Shown piece after piece: positions 1-7,848 of a DNA stretch of 33,124 nucleotides. The stretch is taken from the IMG/VR virus record IMGVR_UViG_3300009365_003806, positions 1 through 33,124 of that record; one strand, written 5' to 3'. Made by a program: the position numbers and the translations under genes. Source of the stretch: a virus. The notes beneath the pieces are model-generated. The model did not search any database, was not told the DNA's origin, and worked only from the letters and a program-made list of their open reading frames with translations. Positions within the stretch are counted from its first letter, which is position 1. Each line of letters opens with the position of its first letter.

Positions 1-236
1 TCAAGTATACGCGCTCTCTGCTTCGAGATGGGGTGTTCGCAGCCCGATCGGAATCCCGGCCATCGCTTTTAGGCTCCGGAGATCCCTGCTTGAACTCTCC
101 GCGTCTCTGGTCAACAGCACTCTCTGAGTTAACGGCCCTGTTCCCACTGCACCCCGCTCTGGAGTTTGGGCGTCACGATGTGAACTCGGCATGTCCGGCT
201 CATGTAGTTAGGAGACAGCTCGTTCACGCGAGATCC

Positions 237-1166
237 TCAATCGGATAGCTGCCCGCCCCTCATGATCTCATCCTTCAAGTCTTCAATCAGCGATATCTCA
301 ACATCGGCCAGGAGGCTGTTCGAGTTCCGAAGCCGTTCTCGATTCTTTTGTGCGTTTTGCCAGGTTGCATCCGAGATAGCTCCCCGTCTCCTCATTCGCT
401 TGATCAAAGCGTATGCTGATGGCGGCTTCTTGCCTTGAACAGTGTCGCGAAGCAATGAGCCATAGCTTCGTTCCATGAACATGCGTTCGCAGTATGGAGC
501 GGCCAACACGTGCATCAGATCCACGAGATCGTTCGCGTTTGGCCTTACTGAGTCACTCATGATGTAGCGGTAGTAGTACGTATAGTAGAAGGTAAAAAAG
601 GCAGGGAAGTGTGCGGAGCTACATTCCTCAGGCGGGATACTGATTTTGAACCACTTCTTAGCGTAGGTGTTCACACGGTCCCAAATGAATGCCCCCAGAT
701 CTCGTTCGTCAATCTTGGCTCCAACGTCTGGTGATACTTTGACCTCAAAGCCCTCCTCTCGAACGCGTCTGTCGGCGGTAGCGGCTTCATGGATTTTCTC
801 GGAGCTTCCCAGTATTGGAAGAGAGCTGGCGTCAATCGGTTGAACACCCAAAGCATTGAAGGGCACTCGTTCAACGTTTAGAAAGTTGCTGAGATCCGCA
901 TACCAGAAACGCTCGATATCAGCGACGAGATAGAGTAATGCGTCGCCTAGACACCTTTCCAGCTCACGTAGAATCCTCGGAGCGGCTGAGAGCTCTGCTA
1001 TAACGGGAGACGTGAGTAAGACGTGACGTCCACTGAACATGCTCGATATTTCTGAGCCCCAGCCTTCCTCACGGAACTTTGCTAACTCCGAGTAGCAACA
1101 AGTGTCCAAGAACCACCACTTGCTGAATTCTCCATTCAGTGTCACGTAATCAGCCTGCAAGCACAC
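237..1166 (-). CDS. PIN-like domain protein
   Basis: Soluble protein of 309 aa, probably a metal-dependent RNase of the PIN fold. The visible signs are an early hydrophobic strand ending in an acidic residue (FLDTCCYSEL, Asp21), a second acidic position in PVIAEL (Glu58), and a late helix with NDLVDLMHVLAAPYCE (Asp213, Asp216, His219) followed by MERSYG. This is the usual order of acidic residues in PIN-like proteins of the type that end in a D-x-x-H-x-x-x-x-PYC strand. The start is GTG at 1166; a TTG at 1160 has a better spaced GAGAGG and is possible. The gene overlaps the end of the upstream membrane-protein gene by 17 bp, so the two are probably translated together. The nuclease assignment comes from motif order, not from an alignment; target and role are unknown. 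Confidence 0.62.
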   Translation of the reverse strand: MCLQADYVTLNGEFSKWWFLDTCCYSELAKFREEGWGSEISSMFSGRHVLLTSPVIAELSAAPRILRELERCLGDALLYLVADIERFWYADLSNFLNVERVPFNALGVQPIDASSLPILGSSEKIHEAATADRRVREEGFEVKVSPDVGAKIDERDLGAFIWDRVNTYAKKWFKISIPPEECSSAHFPAFFTFYYTYYYRYIMSDSVRPNANDLVDLMHVLAAPYCERMFMERSYGSLLRDTVQGKKPPSAYALIKRMRRRGAISDATWQNAQKNRERLRNSNSLLADVEISLIEDLKDEIMRGGQLSD

Positions 1167-1920
1167 CTCTCATCCAACGCCAAGCCTTAACTGCAAAGAC
1201 TCCTGGCAGTTGAGCGACTAACCCAACTATGAAAGCGATGAGAGCAATCAGCCAAGTAGAGTTCAGGAGCAAGATCATCACAACAGTCGCAATGACTCCA
1301 ATCAGCGCACCTACAACTGCCGCCTTGGGCTGGTCGACTCCAAGTATCTGAGCCTGTGGCGTTCTATACCTGATCTTCACACCCTTGTGCACGACGTCGA
1401 GCCAAATGCTCAGATTAGAATCATCAACCGCCGAATGAAGATACGTGATACGGACCGACTGATCTCGGTTGAGCACAGGCACGTGGTACTCTCTCCGCTT
1501 TGATAGAAGTTCTAACTGAGTTTCAGTCCAAATTCCATCTGGGCCAACGCGCAGCTTCTCCCGATAGCTATGAGTCCACTCAAGGCTTCGTGTCGTTCCA
1601 AGTATCTCCGTCCGTTCTGAGAGTAGGCGGGTGTTTTGCGAGAAGGCAGTTACTTCAAGGTTCTCGAGATCTCGTACGCTGTGATTGGTTAGCTCAACAG
1701 TAGACAAATACAGGTTCGGGACTTCGTTTCCATTCCACGTTACCACCACAGATCCGAATACTTCGTCCTCGGTAGTTTGTCCCACCTTCAAGTGGTTTAC
1801 GAAGTATGTAAGCATCACCTGCTTGTTCAGGATGCGTTGTGCGATGACCGCACCTAGTATTCCCAAGACGAACGTGACGGTGCCGACGAAGTATGTGTTC
1901 TCAAGGACTGGCATATCCAT
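1150..1920 (-). CDS. membrane protein with one N-terminal and two C-terminal segments
   Basis: Protein of 256 aa with a hydrophobic segment at about residues 9-28 and two more at about 200-219 and 223-245. Between them lies a soluble, strand-rich region of about 160 residues. No family is recognised. Two in-frame ATG codons (1920 and 1914) are available; an AAGGGAG-like site lies about 10 bases before the first. The gene overlaps the PIN-like gene downstream by 17 bp, which suggests a membrane anchor or sensor paired with a nuclease. That pairing is inferred from the overlap alone. It lies outside or at the edge of the phage-like module and may belong to the host side of an integration junction. 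Confidence 0.7.
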   Translation of the reverse strand: MDMPVLENTYFVGTVTFVLGILGAVIAQRILNKQVMLTYFVNHLKVGQTTEDEVFGSVVVTWNGNEVPNLYLSTVELTNHSVRDLENLEVTAFSQNTRLLSERTEILGTTRSLEWTHSYREKLRVGPDGIWTETQLELLSKRREYHVPVLNRDQSVRITYLHSAVDDSNLSIWLDVVHKGVKIRYRTPQAQILGVDQPKAAVVGALIGVIATVVMILLLNSTWLIALIAFIVGLVAQLPGVFAVKAWRWMRGVLAG

Positions 1921-2148
1921 TTGGCGTTCGACTCCCTTACATGTAAATGCTCCGGCCTCGTGGCGGAGTACTCAGTGCGTTATTCACTGCAAGGACTGAT
2001 TGACGCAATTGCGATAGTGCTCGATTTCATCTGACGCTTCGAACTCCCACGGCGTAGATAAACACAAACCCAGATTCCCGTATGGCCAGGCAGCGAGTCA
2101 ATAGTCTTGCAGGGGTTGCTGCTGGCGCGTCCATGATTGAGGCCTACG

Positions 2149-2364
2149 ATGCCCAGCTCACCAGGTACCCCTGTCGAACAACATCCTGATAAACGCTGTC
2201 AGGAAGTTGCTGCACTTCTCAGCAAAGGGATTCTCCGCGCATACAACAGCCGGCAGCCAAGGCAGATTTTGGAAAAGCCTGAGCACGCCGATCACCTTCT
2301 TAAGAGTCGTCAGAAAGCCCTTGATGTGTCTGGTCAGTCACGCCCTCATGTGCCCCCTGGTTAG
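2149..2364 (+). CDS. possible small protein upstream of the recombinase module
   Basis: Possible 71-aa protein beginning MPSSPGTPVEQ and ending RPHVPPG. It reads continuously, has a plausible helical stretch (EVAALLSKGILRAY), and sits 30 bp before the DUF2924 gene in the same direction. Small proteins with this kind of helix and an HVP-like tail are, as I recall, common just before DUF2924/recombinase pairs. That recollection is the main support. No strong ribosome binding site is seen, and a TTG at 2137 is an alternative start. Function unknown; it could be a non-coding stretch. Confidence 0.4.
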   Translation: MPSSPGTPVEQHPDKRCQEVAALLSKGILRAYNSRQPRQILEKPEHADHLLKSRQKALDVSGQSRPHVPPG

Positions 2365-2394
2365 CTTGGGGTCAGAAATCGAGAGGGGGCAAGC

Positions 2395-2904
2395 ATGTCA
2401 CTCAATATCGGTAAGGAGCATTCCGCATTGACCGGAACGTCGGTCTCTGACCTCAGGAAGCGTTACGCCGAAGTCTTCGGCGAGGGCACCACCTCCCGAC
2501 ACAAGCAGTTCCTAATCCGGCGCATCCTCTGGCGCTTGCAGGCAAGCCGCGAAGGTGGGCTGTCGGAGCGGGCTCGGCATCGCGCCCGAGAGCTCGCGGC
2601 CACCTCAGACGTGCGTCTGACCGCGCCGAAAGCTAAACCAGCAGCCCAAGGAGAGGTCACCAGGGTCTCGGCTATCAAGATCTCCCACGACGACCGCCTT
2701 CCCATGCTGGGAGCCGTCATCACGCGTCCGTACAAGGGACGGACTATCGAGGTTCGGGTGCTACCCCGGGGCTTCGAGTACGAAGGCACTGTCTACCGAA
2801 CCTTAAGTGCCGTGGCCCGTGAGGTTACCGGAACACATTGGAATGGGTATCACTTCTTCAAGCTCGGGAAGAAAGGCCGGGGGCGTGGCGATGGAGACGC
2901 CTAA
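2395..2904 (+). CDS. DUF2924 family protein
   Basis: Basic 169-aa protein of the DUF2924 family. Visible features are an N-terminal helical part with DLRKRYAEVFGE and FLIRRILWRLQA (about residues 19-51), a basic linker, and a C-terminal part with GRTIEVRVLPRGFEYEG, YRTLSAVAREVTGTHWNGY and FFKL (about 115-162). These C-terminal motifs are typical of the family, which usually lies directly before a serine recombinase. The role is unknown but the linkage suggests DNA binding or help in recombination. The start ATG follows GAGAGGGGG. The gene overlaps the recombinase start by 14 bp, so the two are likely coupled. Confidence 0.88.
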   Translation: MSLNIGKEHSALTGTSVSDLRKRYAEVFGEGTTSRHKQFLIRRILWRLQASREGGLSERARHRARELAATSDVRLTAPKAKPAAQGEVTRVSAIKISHDDRLPMLGAVITRPYKGRTIEVRVLPRGFEYEGTVYRTLSAVAREVTGTHWNGYHFFKLGKKGRGRGDGDA

Positions 2905-4438
2905 GACGACGACGATTCGATGCGCGATCTACACTCGCAAGAGCACCGAGGAAGGCCTCGATCAGGACTTCAACAGCCTGGACGCTCAGCGAGAAGCCGC
3001 TGAGGCTTTCATCGCAAGCCAGCGCGCTGAAGGTTGGGTCTGTCTCCCCGAGCACTATGATGACGGTGGCTTCACGGGCGGGAACATGGATCGCCCAGCG
3101 CTCAAGCGGCTCATGGCAGACATTGAAGATGGTCAGATTGACTGTGTGATCGTCTACAAGGTCGATCGCATGTCCCGGAGCCTTCTCGACTTCTCCAGGA
3201 TCATGGGAGCTCTGGAAGAACGCGGGGTCTCCTTTGTCTCAGTCACCCAGCAGTTCAACACGACCAGCTCTATGGGACGGCTTACTCTGAACATCTTGCT
3301 TTCCTTCGCCCAGTTCGAGCGGGAGCTCATTTCTGAACGGACGCGCGATAAGATCGCGGCCACGCGACGGAAGGGGAAGTGGTCTGGTGGACGTCCCGTC
3401 CTCGGCTTCGATGTGGATCCGGGTGGCGGCCGCCTACTCGTCAACGAGGATGAGGCGGCCAGAGTCAGGGCCATCTTCGAGCTCTACCAGGAGCAGGGCT
3501 CCCTGATCGCGACAATCCGCGAGATGGACGCCCGGGGCTGGACGAACAAGCGGTGGACAACGAAAGCGGGACGCGAGATCGGCGGGCGACCCTATAACAA
3601 GCATAGCCTCCACAGCCTACTGACCAATGTACTCTACCTTGGGAAGGTTACATACAAGGGCGAGATCTATGAAGGTGAGCAGCCCGCTCTAGTCAGCGAG
3701 GAGGCCTTTCAGGCTGTGCATCAGTTGCTGAAGCGCAATGGGGCAACTGGTGGGCGAGAAGTTCGCAATCGGTTTGGAGCGGTGCTGAAGGGACTACTGA
3801 ACTGCGCCCCCTGCAGCGCGGCAATGGTCCCTACCCACACCACTAAGGGGGACCGGCGGTATCGGTACTACGTCTGTTCTTCCGCGCAGAAGCGAGGCTG
3901 GCACACTTGCCCATCAAAGTCGATTCCGGCCCAGGAGATCGAGCGCTTCGTCGTCGATCAGATCCGGGACATCGGAAAGGATCCTGAGCTCATAGCGGAG
4001 ACCATCCGGGAGGTGCACCGGGAGACGACAGCAAAGACCAACGAGCTAAAGCGCGAGGAGCGGCTAGCACTCCGGGACCTGGAGAAGACCGGCGGCGAGA
4101 TCCGAAAGCTGTCCGGGCTCCTTGGATCGGAGATGTCAGCCACCGCGAGGCTGGCCGACCTTCAGGAAAGAGTCCAGCGGGGAGAGGAGCGGCTAACGCA
4201 GATCCGGGGGGAGCTGCAGCGCTTGGATCAGGATCTTCCGGACGGCGAGGGGGTCGCTCTCGCGCTGACGTCCTTCGACGAAGTTTGGGAGATGCTGACG
4301 CCTCGTGAGCAAGCCCGCATCCTCCACCTCCTGGTCCAGCGCATCGACTATGACGGGGACAAGGGGACCGTCTCGGTCACCTTTCACCCATCGGGCTTCG
4401 GGCTGGTGCATGGCGACGCGGCGGAGTCAACGGCATGA
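2891..4438 (+). CDS. large serine recombinase (site-specific integrase)
   Basis: Recombinase of 515 aa that would integrate and excise the element by a serine-DNA intermediate. The resolvase-type catalytic domain covers about residues 8-150: YTRKST holds the nucleophile Ser18, followed by SLDAQREAAEAF, DRMSRSLLDF and ERELISERTRDKI. A recombinase domain follows (about 160-280, with GGRPYNKHSLHSLL and VLYLGKVTY). A zinc ribbon comes next (about 303-340, CAPC and CSSAQKRGWHTC), and then a charged coiled coil (about 365-440). The ATG at 2891 is preferred to an in-frame ATG at 2807, because the latter adds 28 residues before the conserved strand and lies inside the DUF2924 gene. The next gene overlaps by 4 bp. 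Attachment sites were not found. Confidence 0.95.
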   Translation: METPKTTTIRCAIYTRKSTEEGLDQDFNSLDAQREAAEAFIASQRAEGWVCLPEHYDDGGFTGGNMDRPALKRLMADIEDGQIDCVIVYKVDRMSRSLLDFSRIMGALEERGVSFVSVTQQFNTTSSMGRLTLNILLSFAQFERELISERTRDKIAATRRKGKWSGGRPVLGFDVDPGGGRLLVNEDEAARVRAIFELYQEQGSLIATIREMDARGWTNKRWTTKAGREIGGRPYNKHSLHSLLTNVLYLGKVTYKGEIYEGEQPALVSEEAFQAVHQLLKRNGATGGREVRNRFGAVLKGLLNCAPCSAAMVPTHTTKGDRRYRYYVCSSAQKRGWHTCPSKSIPAQEIERFVVDQIRDIGKDPELIAETIREVHRETTAKTNELKREERLALRDLEKTGGEIRKLSGLLGSEMSATARLADLQERVQRGEERLTQIRGELQRLDQDLPDGEGVALALTSFDEVWEMLTPREQARILHLLVQRIDYDGDKGTVSVTFHPSGFGLVHGDAAESTA

Positions 4439-4857
4439 GCAAGGGCCTCACCGTCACCAAATCTGTGCACTTCGGTCGCGCTCGGAAGGGCAGGAAGGTC
4501 ATCAAGGAGGGGGCCGCCCCAGCTCTCCCTACTCATGGCAGATTGCCTAGGATCTCGAGGTTGATGGCCCTGGCGATCCACATGGAAGAGCTCATCCAGA
4601 AGGGCGAGGTTGAGAACTACGCGGAGCTAGCTTGTCTTGCCCATGTGACCCGAGCCCGGATCACCCAGATCATGAACCTTCTCCATCTCGCACCTGACAT
4701 CCAGGAGGAGATTCTCTTCTTGCCTCGAGTAAGTGGTGCTCGCGAATCGGTTCAGGAGAAGAGCATCCGGCCGATTGCAGTGGTCCCAGATTGGCGGAAA
4801 CAGCGGAAGCTGTGGGCGGAGTTGAGAGTTGCCACTTGTTCTGCCAGTCCAGTGTGA
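4435..4857 (+). CDS. small HTH protein of the recombinase module
   Basis: Basic 140-aa protein that starts inside the recombinase stop codon (ATGA overlap). A helix-turn-helix is visible at about residues 57-90 (YAELACLAHVTRARITQIMN followed by LLHLAPDIQEEIL), similar to the HTH of ParB-like proteins. The family regularly follows DUF2924 and serine recombinase genes, so it probably acts in the same process, for example as a DNA-binding accessory or directionality factor. The overlap supports co-translation. The exact role is inference. Confidence 0.85.
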   Translation: MSKGLTVTKSVHFGRARKGRKVIKEGAAPALPTHGRLPRISRLMALAIHMEELIQKGEVENYAELACLAHVTRARITQIMNLLHLAPDIQEEILFLPRVSGARESVQEKSIRPIAVVPDWRKQRKLWAELRVATCSASPV

Positions 4858-5004
4858 TTTTGGGGCTAGGGTCTCTCCGAACCGATAAGAACGCATCTAG
4901 ACAACTACACCCCCTCTAGGTGAGAATCGCATAATACCCGCAGTTAAGAGTCTGCGGTCGAGGATTAGCGTAGCCGTGTGGGCATAACCAAGTTGAGGGG
5001 AAAC

Positions 5005-5241
5005 ATGGCCGAGAGTACGAGAAAACAATCCAACGTCAGGCCAGCGGTGCAAACCGATCGCGGCGGCCGAGGAGGCGATGGCACAAGGGCAGGAACTCAG
5101 CAACCGTCGACGGCAGACTGCTTGGCCGCACTTGCTAACACCTCAGGCTCTAGTGATGGCAATGCTTCCGCAAGTGTTGGTGGAGGAGACAGTTCTAGTG
5201 CGCAACAGGCAGGGGATGCCAAAGCCTCCAAGGTAAAGTAG
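5005..5241 (+). CDS. small low-complexity protein, unknown
   Basis: Possible 78-aa protein beginning MAESTRKQSN, rich in Ser, Gly, Ala and charged residues, with no hydrophobic segment and no known motif. The ATG at 5005 has GAGGGG four bases upstream; a GTG at 4978 in frame is less likely. Its stop codon is embedded in the ribosome binding site of the next gene, which supports a two-gene transcript. The composition is that of a disordered protein. No function can be assigned. Confidence 0.5.
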   Translation: MAESTRKQSNVRPAVQTDRGGRGGDGTRAGTQQPSTADCLAALANTSGSSDGNASASVGGGDSSSAQQAGDAKASKVK

Positions 5242-5249
5242 GAGATCCC

Positions 5250-6140
5250 TTGCTAGGGATATTCCCTTGCTTTGACGCGAGCAGTCGTAGTTTTGATGAG
5301 TTTAGCTGTGACGCATACCATCAGATCTCTAAGGCTGGCGCGAAGCACGCCCTGTTTTTCATCATCGGAGACCCTGCTCGCAGTGATGCTCAATACTCTG
5401 AACTGCGTTCGGCTGAACAGGAGAAGCGGGATAAGAAAGCCAGCACGGAGTTCAAGGAAGACCACCGTACATCCAGATCAGAGGCGAACCTGCGGATGGA
5501 GCAGGCGTTGATTTGCCTCGATTTATTCAATGTGAACACGGTGAACCTGCCAGGATTCCTCTTCGTGAAGGGGCAGGAGCGAGTTGGCTATTTGCCTATC
5601 CCTAGAGCGTGGTTCGAAACGGAGACCTCTCGAACGGTATTCATAGACGTGTTCTGTTCATGGCTAGGGAGCGATGAAGCCGTAAAGGTCGCATCTGTAG
5701 ACTTAAACCACCATGATATTGGAACCCGTCTCGGGGAGATGCTGGACAACCTCACCGATTCGATGACTCATAGGCTGGAAACCCTCAGCCAAAGAGGCGG
5801 AATCAATCCAGCCAAGAACACTCAGTTGTCGGACTCAAGTCGTCGCCGTAGCACTTTGATACACAAGAAGCGTGGGCCCCGCGCTATCACTATGGATGCC
5901 CTGCAAAGAGCGCTCATTCAACACATTCGAGCAGCTCAGGATAAGCTTTGGGCGGACCATGCGCTCGGGAGGCCGCTGGAGCTGCTCCCTCGCCCAACCA
6001 AACAACAGCTCGCAGCGGAGATCGGCGTTCACAAGTCGTCGGTGACACGTGCGTTTAATGACGAGAATGCTTACCTCCTACGATCTCTATGGAATCTCGC
6101 AGCCGATCTTGGTCGCGTGATGGATTATGGCCGCCGCTGA
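5250..6140 (+). CDS. unknown protein with C-terminal HTH
   Basis: Protein of 296 aa. The TTG start at 5250 follows AGGAG by five bases, and this site overlaps the stop of the gene before it. The first 180 residues show no recognised domain. The last 65 contain a helix-turn-helix-like stretch (TKQQLAAEIGVHKSSVTRAF), so it probably binds DNA and may regulate the element. A basic linker (SSRRRSTLIHKKRGPRA) joins the two parts. It lies between the integration module and the replication module, where phage-like elements often keep regulators. This role is inference. Confidence 0.72.
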   Translation: MLGIFPCFDASSRSFDEFSCDAYHQISKAGAKHALFFIIGDPARSDAQYSELRSAEQEKRDKKASTEFKEDHRTSRSEANLRMEQALICLDLFNVNTVNLPGFLFVKGQERVGYLPIPRAWFETETSRTVFIDVFCSWLGSDEAVKVASVDLNHHDIGTRLGEMLDNLTDSMTHRLETLSQRGGINPAKNTQLSDSSRRRSTLIHKKRGPRAITMDALQRALIQHIRAAQDKLWADHALGRPLELLPRPTKQQLAAEIGVHKSSVTRAFNDENAYLLRSLWNLAADLGRVMDYGRR

Positions 6141-6321
6141 TCTCACTTCTCCTGTTTTTCTGCAACTGCAATCCGAGGGGTAGGAAGCTGTATCTCATTG
6201 CCAAATAGCAACCTGCCGATTCGCCCCCTGAGATCACATCCGCATTAGTGCAACTCCGCCAATGGGTGTAGCCAAGCGCATCCCGCGCTGGGCGTCGATG
6301 AACACCTCAAGGAGGAACACG

Positions 6322-6647
6322 ATGCAAGAGCACAGCAAGTCCGACCTATCCCGGCCTAGAGCAGCCCTGATTGAGTTGATGCAGCGCATCAACTTCGGAA
6401 CGATCGAGCTGCTACCCATCCGCCACGGGGAGCCCGTCCTCGATCCCCCCCCCGCACTGTCTGTGATCTGAAGTTCTGCGCCGATTCCGGTCCACGACCG
6501 GAGGCGCACCTCTCCGACTTCATCCTGAAGGATCAGATTCTCGAACTGCACGAGGCCTTCGACAGTCTGGGCGACGGCACCGTTCGCTGCCTAGAGGTCA
6601 AGCACGGCCTGCCGTTCAGGATGCAGATCGAGGGGGAGGTCAAGTAG
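6322..6647 (+). pseudogene. small conserved gene split at a run of nine C
   Basis: A strong AAGGAGG lies 7 bases before ATG 6322. The first frame reads MQEHSKSDLSRPRAALIELM and on to GEPVLDPPP, then stops at 6469-6471. The next frame (-1) continues from the C run (6445-6453) as RTVCDLKFCADSGPRPEA and runs with coding character, including DFILKDQILELHEAFDSLGD and VKHGLPFRMQ, to TAG 6645-6647. Joined, the product is about 108 aa and reads like one gene. The break is either a sequencing error in the homopolymer, a true mutation, a phase-variable tract, or -1 ribosomal slippage on C CCC CCC. Function unknown; it lies just before the sigma-like gene. Confidence 0.65.
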
Positions 6648-6711
6648 GGGCACGAACCGGGCTTCAGGCCCACACCAGACCAACTCGTACACCGGACATT
6701 TAGCTGACCAC

Positions 6712-6800
6712 ACGGTGGAGGCGGATGTGGGTGTCGCCGACACGGCGGCCCTACATGCCTCCACCGTTCTGATTCCAGACGCTCGTCGAGCGACACCCAC
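6712..6800 (+). promoter_or_regulatory. structured leader with two interleaved inverted repeats
   Basis: Two perfect inverted repeats interlock here. Arm A, ACGGTGGAGGC (6712-6722), pairs with 6757-6767. Arm B, GTGGGTGTCG (6727-6736), pairs with CGACACCCAC (6791-6800); with one bulge this second pairing extends to 6741 and 6785. Within hairpin A, ATGTGGG (6725-6731) and CGCCG (6735-6739) can also pair inside the loop, so B competes with the inner part of A. The region ends 15 bases before the AAGGAG of the sigma-like gene. It could be an RNA switch or pseudoknot, or a DNA target for a regulator. Function is inference. Confidence 0.55.
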
Positions 6801-6829
6801 GCCCCTCTCCCAGCCAAGGAGAGGCGTCG

Positions 6830-7417
6830 ATGGAGAAGTCATCGTCGAGCGTTATCACGGAGTACATGGAAAACATGATTCAGGTCCGGACCAGGCAGCT
6901 TATTGGGAGATACGGCTACACTCGTGCCGACCGAGAAGACTTAGTCCAAACACTCAAGGCCGATCTGATCGAGCGGCTACATCGATATGACCCGATGAAG
7001 GCTAGTCTTGACACTTTCGCAGCTCGGGTCATCGACAACTGTGTATCAACACTCATCCGATACAAGTGTCAGCAGTGTCGAGACTACGAGCGCGAGGATG
7101 GTTCGCTTGACGATCCTTTGGATGACCGAGAGCCAAACGGGATCACGCGAGTTGCCTCTCTTTCTCAGGAGCTACGCGACTACTACGCGGGGCAATTGAG
7201 AAGTCCCGCAATCGACCAACTTGACCTGTTAGTCGACGTCTCCGTCACCATTCGCGAACTCCCGCCATTCCTTAAGAAGGTAGCATTCATGCTGTCACAG
7301 AAGTCTGTGGCAGAGGTCGCGCGTGAACTCAACATCCCCAGAAGCACTCTCTACGACAGAGGGATCAAGCCGCTCCGACGCATTTTAGAGGACCGCAGCC
7401 TTCGAGAATACTTGTAG
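6830..7417 (+). CDS. RNA polymerase sigma-70-like factor
   Basis: Protein of 195 aa that would bind core RNA polymerase and direct it to the element's own promoters. Region 2 is visible at about residues 30-95 (ADREDLVQTLKADLIERLHR, then DTFAARVIDNCVSTLIRY), and region 4 at about 140-190 (IRELPPFLKKVAFML, then SVAEVARELNIPRSTLYDRG). It has the length and arrangement of a small ECF-like or phage sigma factor. The ATG follows AAGGAGAGG. Its 5' leader holds two competing inverted repeats. Its place immediately before the replication genes suggests that it switches on that operon. It could also act only as an HTH regulator. Confidence 0.8.
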   Translation: MEKSSSSVITEYMENMIQVRTRQLIGRYGYTRADREDLVQTLKADLIERLHRYDPMKASLDTFAARVIDNCVSTLIRYKCQQCRDYEREDGSLDDPLDDREPNGITRVASLSQELRDYYAGQLRSPAIDQLDLLVDVSVTIRELPPFLKKVAFMLSQKSVAEVARELNIPRSTLYDRGIKPLRRILEDRSLREYL

Positions 7418-7491
7418 CGGACCGACAGCTGCCGTCAAGGCCGCGTAAGTAACTGAATGCAACGCGAACCACCCTTCAGACTGGGGATGTC

Positions 7492-7848
7492 ATGGTCAAA
7501 GAGCTAGTCCGCTACTCGTTCAAAGATGCTCTGCCTGCCGCAGCGATCGAGAACGTTTTGATCCTCGCCATCATCGCAACCGAGAGCCTCTACGGCGAGT
7601 CCAGCGTCAGATTGGATATCGCCTACTACTTCGATCCCGAGGGCAGGACCTGCGTGATCCGGTCGAGTTCGAAGGTAGGAAGTGACCTATGCAAGCTCTT
7701 CACGGGGCTCGCTACTCGCGAGTTCGGAGAAGCGGCGTTCAGTGTCCAGCGGATTGAGCCCAGCGAGGCCGCCGAGATGCACCTAGAGCGCAAGGCTAGT
7801 CCTTCTGGCCGTGGGCAGACTACAGAGGCGCAAGGAGAGCGGGCATGA
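7492..7848 (+). CDS. conserved small protein of the replication module
   Basis: Protein of 118 aa beginning MVKELVRYSF. The middle reads like a folded domain (LLIL-type helix IENVLILAIIATESLYGE, then VRLDIAYYFDPEGRTCVI and FTGLATREFGEAAFSV), followed by a charged, probably disordered tail. I recognise it only as a type of small protein seen ahead of phage exonuclease genes. No catalytic motif is visible. It overlaps the exonuclease start by 4 bp (ATGA), which places it at the head of the replication operon. Confidence 0.75.
   Translation: MVKELVRYSFKDALPAAAIENVLILAIIATESLYGESSVRLDIAYYFDPEGRTCVIRSSSKVGSDLCKLFTGLATREFGEAAFSVQRIEPSEAAEMHLERKASPSGRGQTTEAQGERA

Noticed and set aside
1-192. Minus-strand 63-codon frame at the window edge
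   Set aside because: Composition is Arg/Ser-rich without a folded pattern and there is no ribosome binding site; it looks like chance.
1926-1936. TTCGACTCC resembling a tRNA T-arm near the integration module
   Set aside because: The flanking bases cannot form the 5-bp T stem, and no acceptor or anticodon arm is present.
2004-2013. Palindrome CGCAATTGCG as a possible attachment site
   Set aside because: Ten-base palindromes are expected by chance and no matching sequence was seen at the other side of the element.
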